The position numbers and the translations under genes were made by a program. The notes beneath the pieces were generated by a model, which was not told the DNA's origin, did no database searches, and was given only the letters and a program-made list of their open reading frames with translations. From Pseudomonadota bacterium (GTDB lineage Bacteria; Pseudomonadota; Gammaproteobacteria; Burkholderiales; Burkholderiaceae_C), in NCBI GenBank assembly GCA_021819435.1, contig JAKARB010000002.1:186001-250000 (forward strand): 64,000 nt of DNA, read 5' to 3'. This document shows, piece by piece, positions 60,177 through 64,000 of this stretch. Each line of letters starts with the position of its first letter. The first letter of the stretch is position 1.

Positions 60177-60785
60177 ATGAGCGACCACACCCCGCGCCCT
60201 GTTGGTTCCGCATGGTTGGCTCGCTTGCGTCGGGCCAACCTCCAGATGGTGGGCAAGCTCGTTGTCGTCACCGGGGTGATGTTCGGGTTCGGCTACGCCA
60301 TGGTGCCGATGTACAAGCACATCTGCGAGGCGCTCGGCATCAACGTGCTGTCGTTGTCCGAGCAGCAGGTTTCGCGAGCAGGGCAGGGCAAGATCAACAC
60401 GCAGGTCGACCTCAGCCGCACCATCACCGTCGAGTTCGATGCCAATGCGCGCGGCCCCTGGGGTTTCAAGCCCGAAGTTCGCTCGGTGAAGGTGCACCCG
60501 GGTGAGATCACCACCGTCGTCTACGAATTCACCAATGAGCAGGATCGCACCATGGCCGCGCAGGCCATCCCGAGCTACGCGCCCAAGCAGGCCACCTCGC
60601 ACTTCAACAAACTCGAGTGCTTCTGCTTCACGGAGCACACGCTCAAGCCGGGCGAGAGCAAGCGCTGGCCGGTGGTGTTCGTGATCGACCCCAAGCTGCC
60701 CAAGGACGTTTCCACCATCACCCTGTCCTACACCTTCTTCGAGGTGGGCGGCAAGGTGCCGGCGGCGCCGAAAGGAGCCGTGTGA
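60177..60785 (+). CDS. ctaG: Cytochrome c oxidase assembly protein CtaG (Cox11)
   Basis: 202 residues. One N-terminal membrane helix (LVVVTGVMFGFGYAMVPMYK), then a periplasmic copper-chaperone domain; copper-binding Cys pair in FNKLECFCFTEHTLKPGESK and STITLSYTFFEV near the end. Delivers copper to the CuB site of subunit I. Stop overlaps the next GTG. Confidence 0.93.
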   Translation: MSDHTPRPVGSAWLARLRRANLQMVGKLVVVTGVMFGFGYAMVPMYKHICEALGINVLSLSEQQVSRAGQGKINTQVDLSRTITVEFDANARGPWGFKPEVRSVKVHPGEITTVVYEFTNEQDRTMAAQAIPSYAPKQATSHFNKLECFCFTEHTLKPGESKRWPVVFVIDPKLPKDVSTITLSYTFFEVGGKVPAAPKGAV

Positions 60786-61012
60786 GCGAGGACCTGAAGC
60801 AGGCGGTGCAGCGCAAGGGCTCGTTCTGGCAGACGGTCAAGGCGGTGGGCTGGTCGTTCTTTGGTGTGCGCAAGGCTTCCGGGTACGAAGAGGACATCAG
60901 CAAGATCAACCCGGTGCACGTGATCGTGGCGGGCTTGCTGGCCGCCTTGTTGTTCGTGCTGGGGCTGGTGCTCCTGGTCAAGTGGGTCGTGGCCAGCGGG
61001 GCTGCGCTCTGA
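60782..61012 (+). CDS. DUF2970 small membrane protein
   Basis: 76 residues from a GTG overlapping the ctaG stop (GTGA). SEDLKQAVQRKGSFWQTVKA, VGWSFFGVRKASGYEEDI, then one membrane helix VIVAGLLAALLFVLGLVLLV. DUF2970 is typical of this operon position in betaproteobacteria. Function unknown. Confidence 0.78.
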   Translation: MSEDLKQAVQRKGSFWQTVKAVGWSFFGVRKASGYEEDISKINPVHVIVAGLLAALLFVLGLVLLVKWVVASGAAL

Positions 61013-61077
61013 GGTTTTCGTTCGTTTGTTTGTTTGTATGACGCGTTCAAGGGCGTCCAAGGTCTGAGGAGATCGTG

Positions 61078-61962
61078 ATGTCGACAGCGGTGAGCAAAGG
61101 GCAGGCGCCCTACTACTACGTGCCAGGGCCATCGAGGCACCCGGTCATGGCGGCCATCGGCCTGTTCTTCGTCATCCTGGGCGCCGGGCAGTGGGTCAAT
61201 GGCGCGGCCTGGGCGCCGTACTCGCTGGCCTTCGGGCTGGTGTGGTGGCTGGTGGTGCTCAAGCAGTGGTTCTCGGATGCCATCCGCGAATCCGAGGGCG
61301 GGCTCTACAGCGATCGCATCGACGTGTCCTTCCGCTGGAGCATGGCCTGGTTCATCTTCTCGGAGGTGATGTTCTTCGGCGCTTTCTTTGGGGCGCTGTT
61401 CTGGGCGCGCCTGTATGTGCTGCCATCGCTGGGCAGCCTCGACAACGCCTTGCTGTGGCCCGACTTCAAGGCCATCTGGCCTTCGGAGATGGCCGGCGCC
61501 ACGGCTTCGCCTGCGGGCACGGTCGAGGCCTTTCGCACCATGGGCCCGTGGCCCTTGCCGACCATCAACACGGCGCTGCTGCTGACCTCGGGCGTGACGC
61601 TGACCTTCGCCCACCATGCGCTGCGCGAGAATCACCGCGGCAAGTGCATCGCCTTCATGTGGATGACGGTGCTGCTGGGCATCACCTTCCTGCTCTGCCA
61701 GGGCTATGAGTACTACGAGGCCTACCACCACCTCAACCTGAAGCTCTCGTCGGGCATCTATGGCTCGACCTTCTTCATGCTGACGGGCTTCCACGGCATG
61801 CACGTGTTCGTCGGCATGCTGATGCTGCTGTTCATCACGCTGCGCCTGCAAAGAGGCCACTTCACGCCCGATCGACATTTCGGCTTCGAAGGCGCGGCCT
61901 GGTACTGGCACTTCGTGGACGTGGTCTGGCTGGGCCTGTACGTGGTCGTCTACTGGATGTGA
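61078..61962 (+). CDS. ctaE: Cytochrome c oxidase subunit III
   Basis: 294 residues from ATG 61078, seven helices. AYYYVP-type start (GQAPYYYVPGPSRHPVMAAI), SMAWFIFSEVMFFGAFFGAL, LTSGVTLTFAHHALRENHRG and FHGMHVFVGMLMLLFI, WYWHFVDVVWLGLYVVVYWM are standard. A GAGGAG ribosome site precedes it. Accessory to proton uptake and oxidase stability. Confidence 0.94.
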   Translation: MSTAVSKGQAPYYYVPGPSRHPVMAAIGLFFVILGAGQWVNGAAWAPYSLAFGLVWWLVVLKQWFSDAIRESEGGLYSDRIDVSFRWSMAWFIFSEVMFFGAFFGALFWARLYVLPSLGSLDNALLWPDFKAIWPSEMAGATASPAGTVEAFRTMGPWPLPTINTALLLTSGVTLTFAHHALRENHRGKCIAFMWMTVLLGITFLLCQGYEYYEAYHHLNLKLSSGIYGSTFFMLTGFHGMHVFVGMLMLLFITLRLQRGHFTPDRHFGFEGAAWYWHFVDVVWLGLYVVVYWM

Positions 61963-62034
61963 TGAAGCGGCGGTGGCGACTCGGTGCGCGCACTGCCCGG
62001 CCATCCCTGTCGAACATCAACAGAGCATGAACAG

Positions 62035-62061
62035 AGGCGCTCCAAGGAGCGCCTTTTCTTT
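62035..62061 (+). terminator. Terminator after ctaE
   Basis: AGGCGCTCC-AA-GGAGCGCCT with a 9-bp stem followed by TTTTCTTTT. It lies 73 bases past the ctaE stop and separates it from the leftward DUF2909 gene. Confidence 0.85.
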
Positions 62062-62134
62062 TGTCAAAATAGATCCGATGAGCAGGCCCGGTGAATGGGC
62101 CTGATGTTTGAACCTGCCTTCAGCGCGAGCTTTG

Positions 62135-62350
62135 TCAGACCGGTATGCCGGTCGGCTGGATCCAGCCCATCTTGTAGGCGATGAGGATGAACACGAACAA
62201 GGCCACCGACAGGCCCACGCGCAAAGCCAGCGCGTGCAGCATGCGGTTGCTCTTGGGTTGGCCATCGCGGCCATCCCGCAACATGGCCCGGCCCGCGAAA
62301 GCCAGGGCCGCCACAATGGCCAACAGGGTCAGCAGAAAGACGATCTTCAT
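62135..62350 (-). CDS. DUF2909 twin-transmembrane protein
   Basis: 71 residues. MKIVFLLTLLAIVAALAFAG, RAMLRDGRDGQPKSNRMLHA, then VGLSVALFVFILIAYKMGWI: two membrane helices with a short basic loop. Conserved beside SURF1 in Burkholderiales. Divergent from SURF1, 41 bases apart. Function unknown. Confidence 0.8.
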   Translation of the reverse strand: MKIVFLLTLLAIVAALAFAGRAMLRDGRDGQPKSNRMLHALALRVGLSVALFVFILIAYKMGWIQPTGIPV

Positions 62351-62391
62351 GTGCTGGATGATGGCTGCCTGAGCTTTTCGGAGACCACGGG

Positions 62392-63246
62392 ATGAACCCC
62401 ATGCACAAGCGCTGGCTGGCGGTGGCCTCGGGCACATTGCTTGCCCTGTTGACCGCGCGCCTGGGCGTTTGGCAACTCGACCGCGCGGCCCAGAAAATAG
62501 CCCTCGCGGAGCAGGGGCACCAGCGCGCGGACGCACCTCCCTGGTCTGATCGGGACTGGCCTTGCGCGCAGGCGCCTGTCGGCCGGTACGCGCGACAACA
62601 GGAGGTGGCCAGTCCACCTGGCGCGATGGAGCCGGTGCCAGCCCAGCAACCGGTGCACCTGCGCGGCCGCTGGCTGAGCCAGCACACGGTCTTCCTGGAC
62701 AACCGGCCCATGGACGGCCAGGCTGGCTTCTTCGTGGTGACCCCGTTGAAACTGTCCGATTCAGCGTGCCCGGGCGGCATCGTGCTGGTGCAACGAGGCT
62801 GGTGGCCCCGCGATGCGCAAGACCGTCAGCGCCTGCCTGAGTGGGCCGATGCCGACGGTGAAATCGAGCTGCGGGGCACCGTGTTGCCCCACGTGTCGCG
62901 CACCTTTGCCTTGGGCGACGAAGGCCCGCCTCCGCGCGAGGCACACCGCGCGCTCAGGCAAAATGTGGACGAGGCTTTCTGGCGCGCGTGGCTGGGGCAA
63001 TCCCCGCTACCCGGGGCGGTGTTGCAAGGGCATCCTGAGTTCATGGCGTCTGCTTCGCCGGCTGCTTCCCAGGCTGGTTTCGCGCCGCCTGACTTGCGGC
63101 GCGACTGGCCCCAGCCCGACCTGGGCGTCGACAAGCACCGTGCCTACGCTGTGCAGTGGTTTGCCTTGTCCGCGCTTTCGGTAGGCCTCACACTCTGGTT
63201 TTCGGTGATCAGGCCGTGGCGTGCGCGGCGGCCCGATCCAGCCTGA
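62392..63246 (+). CDS. SURF1-family oxidase assembly protein
   Basis: 284 residues. N-terminal membrane helix (LAVASGTLLALLTARLGVWQ), PVHLRGRWLSQHTVFLDNRP, GFFVVTPLKLSD, VLVQRGWWPRDAQDRQRLP and a C-terminal membrane helix (YAVQWFALSALSVGLTLWFS). SURF1 proteins help insert haem a into subunit I. The loop after the first helix is longer than usual (DAPPWSDRDWPCAQAPVG). Confidence 0.88.
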   Translation: MNPMHKRWLAVASGTLLALLTARLGVWQLDRAAQKIALAEQGHQRADAPPWSDRDWPCAQAPVGRYARQQEVASPPGAMEPVPAQQPVHLRGRWLSQHTVFLDNRPMDGQAGFFVVTPLKLSDSACPGGIVLVQRGWWPRDAQDRQRLPEWADADGEIELRGTVLPHVSRTFALGDEGPPPREAHRALRQNVDEAFWRAWLGQSPLPGAVLQGHPEFMASASPAASQAGFAPPDLRRDWPQPDLGVDKHRAYAVQWFALSALSVGLTLWFSVIRPWRARRPDPA

Positions 63247-63262
63247 CCGCAATCGTCTTGTC

Positions 63263-63991
63263 ATGACTCGACCTTCTGTCCACGTTCATCCGGCCTCGCA
63301 CCCGATGCCACATCCGAGCCCGATGGTGCCCGACCCGATGGTCCAGCTCAGCGTGCACAGCCTGCCTTCGGCCGACAAGGCTGATGCTCAGCGCACGCGC
63401 ATGGGGCGCCTCAAGATGCTGCTGGTTTGGGCTGTGTGCGCCGCGCCGGTGGTCGCCTCTTATTTCATGTACTACGTGGTTCGGCCGGAGGGCCGCACCA
63501 ACCACGGCGCTCTGATTCAGCCGGTGCGCGCCATGCCGGGTCCGAAGGAGCTGCCTCTGCATGATCTGCGAGGCGCGCCTGTCCTGCCAGCGTCGCTCAA
63601 GGGCCAGTGGCTGCTCGTGTCGGTGGCGGGCGGGGCGTGCGACGCCGCCTGCGAAAAGACGCTCTACCTGCAGCGCCAACTGCGCGAATCGCTCGGCCGC
63701 GACAAGGACCGCGTTGATCGCGTCTGGCTTGTCAACGACGATGCCCCGGTGCGCCAGGCCCTGCTGCCAGCCTTGCAGCAGGCCACGGTGCTGCGGGCTG
63801 CGCCGGCCGATCTGGCACGTTGGCTTCAGCCCGAAGCCGGTCACCAACTGGCCGATCACCTCTACTTGGTTGACCCGCGCGGTGACTGGATGATGCGCTT
63901 TCCCTCTGGCATCGATTTCAACAAAGCCAAGCGTGACCTCACGCGATTGCTCAAGGCCAGCGAAGCCTGGGACGAGGCAGGCCGGCCATGA
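63263..63991 (+). CDS. SCO-like membrane-anchored protein
   Basis: 242 residues from ATG 63263. His/Pro-rich N-terminus, one membrane helix (LLVWAVCAAPVVASYFMYYV), then a thioredoxin-like domain: LKGQWLLVSVAGGACDAACE with a CxxxC motif, and HLYLVDPRGDWMMRFPSGID. The CxxxC plus later His suggests a copper or redox role in oxidase assembly. Sequence is diverged from canonical SCO1. Its stop overlaps the next ATG. Confidence 0.65.
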   Translation: MTRPSVHVHPASHPMPHPSPMVPDPMVQLSVHSLPSADKADAQRTRMGRLKMLLVWAVCAAPVVASYFMYYVVRPEGRTNHGALIQPVRAMPGPKELPLHDLRGAPVLPASLKGQWLLVSVAGGACDAACEKTLYLQRQLRESLGRDKDRVDRVWLVNDDAPVRQALLPALQQATVLRAAPADLARWLQPEAGHQLADHLYLVDPRGDWMMRFPSGIDFNKAKRDLTRLLKASEAWDEAGRP

Positions 63992-64000
63992 ACGCCGCGA
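63988..64000 (+). CDS. Start of next gene (partial), probably ctaA
   Basis: ATG overlaps the previous stop (ATGA); only MNAA is visible. In Burkholderiales the gene after this SCO-like protein is usually the haem A synthase ctaA, so this is a prediction from gene order only. Confidence 0.35.

Noticed and set aside
57105-60638. Leftward open frame of 1177 codons across coxB-ctaD-ctaG
   Set aside because: Antisense shadow of GC-rich oxidase genes; His/Asp/Gly-rich product with no family pattern, spanning several genes on the other strand.

Overview
The window is GC-rich DNA from a betaproteobacterium, most likely Burkholderiales. The host half carries a Burkholderiales-style cytochrome oxidase operon (DUF2244, coxB, ctaD, small assembly protein, ctaG, DUF2970, ctaE, DUF2909, SURF1, SCO-like), PEP-CTERM proteins and an RND efflux operon. 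The assignment rests on gene content and order only; genus is not determinable here.

Positions 1 to about 35,587 are the right-hand part of a tailed prophage. Its left end lies outside the window. It is integrated in a tRNA-Val(CAC) gene: the 3' part of the tRNA (35539-35587) and the host tRNA terminator sit just beyond the integrase. Layout: leftward early genes (ERF annealing protein, DUF1064 and Ref-type nucleases, O/P-like replication pair, Cro-like regulator); a divergent repressor-like gene at 3691; a leftward operon of tiny unknown genes joined by ATGA/GTGA overlaps (4346-7120); a rightward run of a ParB-like gene, small Cys-rich, membrane or coiled-coil proteins, and terminase; a MuF head protein fused to a putative zinc peptidase; a leftward block of portal and head-completion genes (15140-19201) set inside the otherwise rightward late region; scaffold, P22-type coat, tail tube, tail chaperone with a -1 frameshift, a 1604-residue tape measure, a very short tail tip and fibre set, lysis genes and a terminator; then leftward accessory genes and the integrase.

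The most unusual feature is a 17-bp palindrome-like element, GCTACC-N5-GGTAGC with an A/T-rich centre. It recurs at least a dozen times, nearly always between genes and usually with the better-conserved GCTACC half pointing toward the downstream gene. It fits a dispersed operator network for the prophage regulator, or a shared promoter/leader element. Two copies are joined to nearly identical hairpins.

From 35.7 to 64 kb is host chromosome: DUF72 and DUF6496 proteins; an actinobacterial-type cholesterol oxidase; a TetR / outer-membrane factor / RND pump / adaptor operon read leftward, with a 22-bp perfect palindrome at its promoter; a PEP-CTERM protein, AraC regulator, SDR and MpaB/Lcp-like oxygenase; a second PEP-CTERM protein; metY; a YeeE/YedE sulfur-transport pair behind a CsoR-type palindrome; an orphan ABC ATPase; comF with a divergent BioC-like methyltransferase; and the aa3/caa3-type oxidase operon running off the right edge at the probable start of ctaA. 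No stretch longer than about 300 bases lacks a gene; the largest gap, 36977-37266, shows nothing recognisable. No CRISPR array, insertion sequence or rRNA gene was seen.
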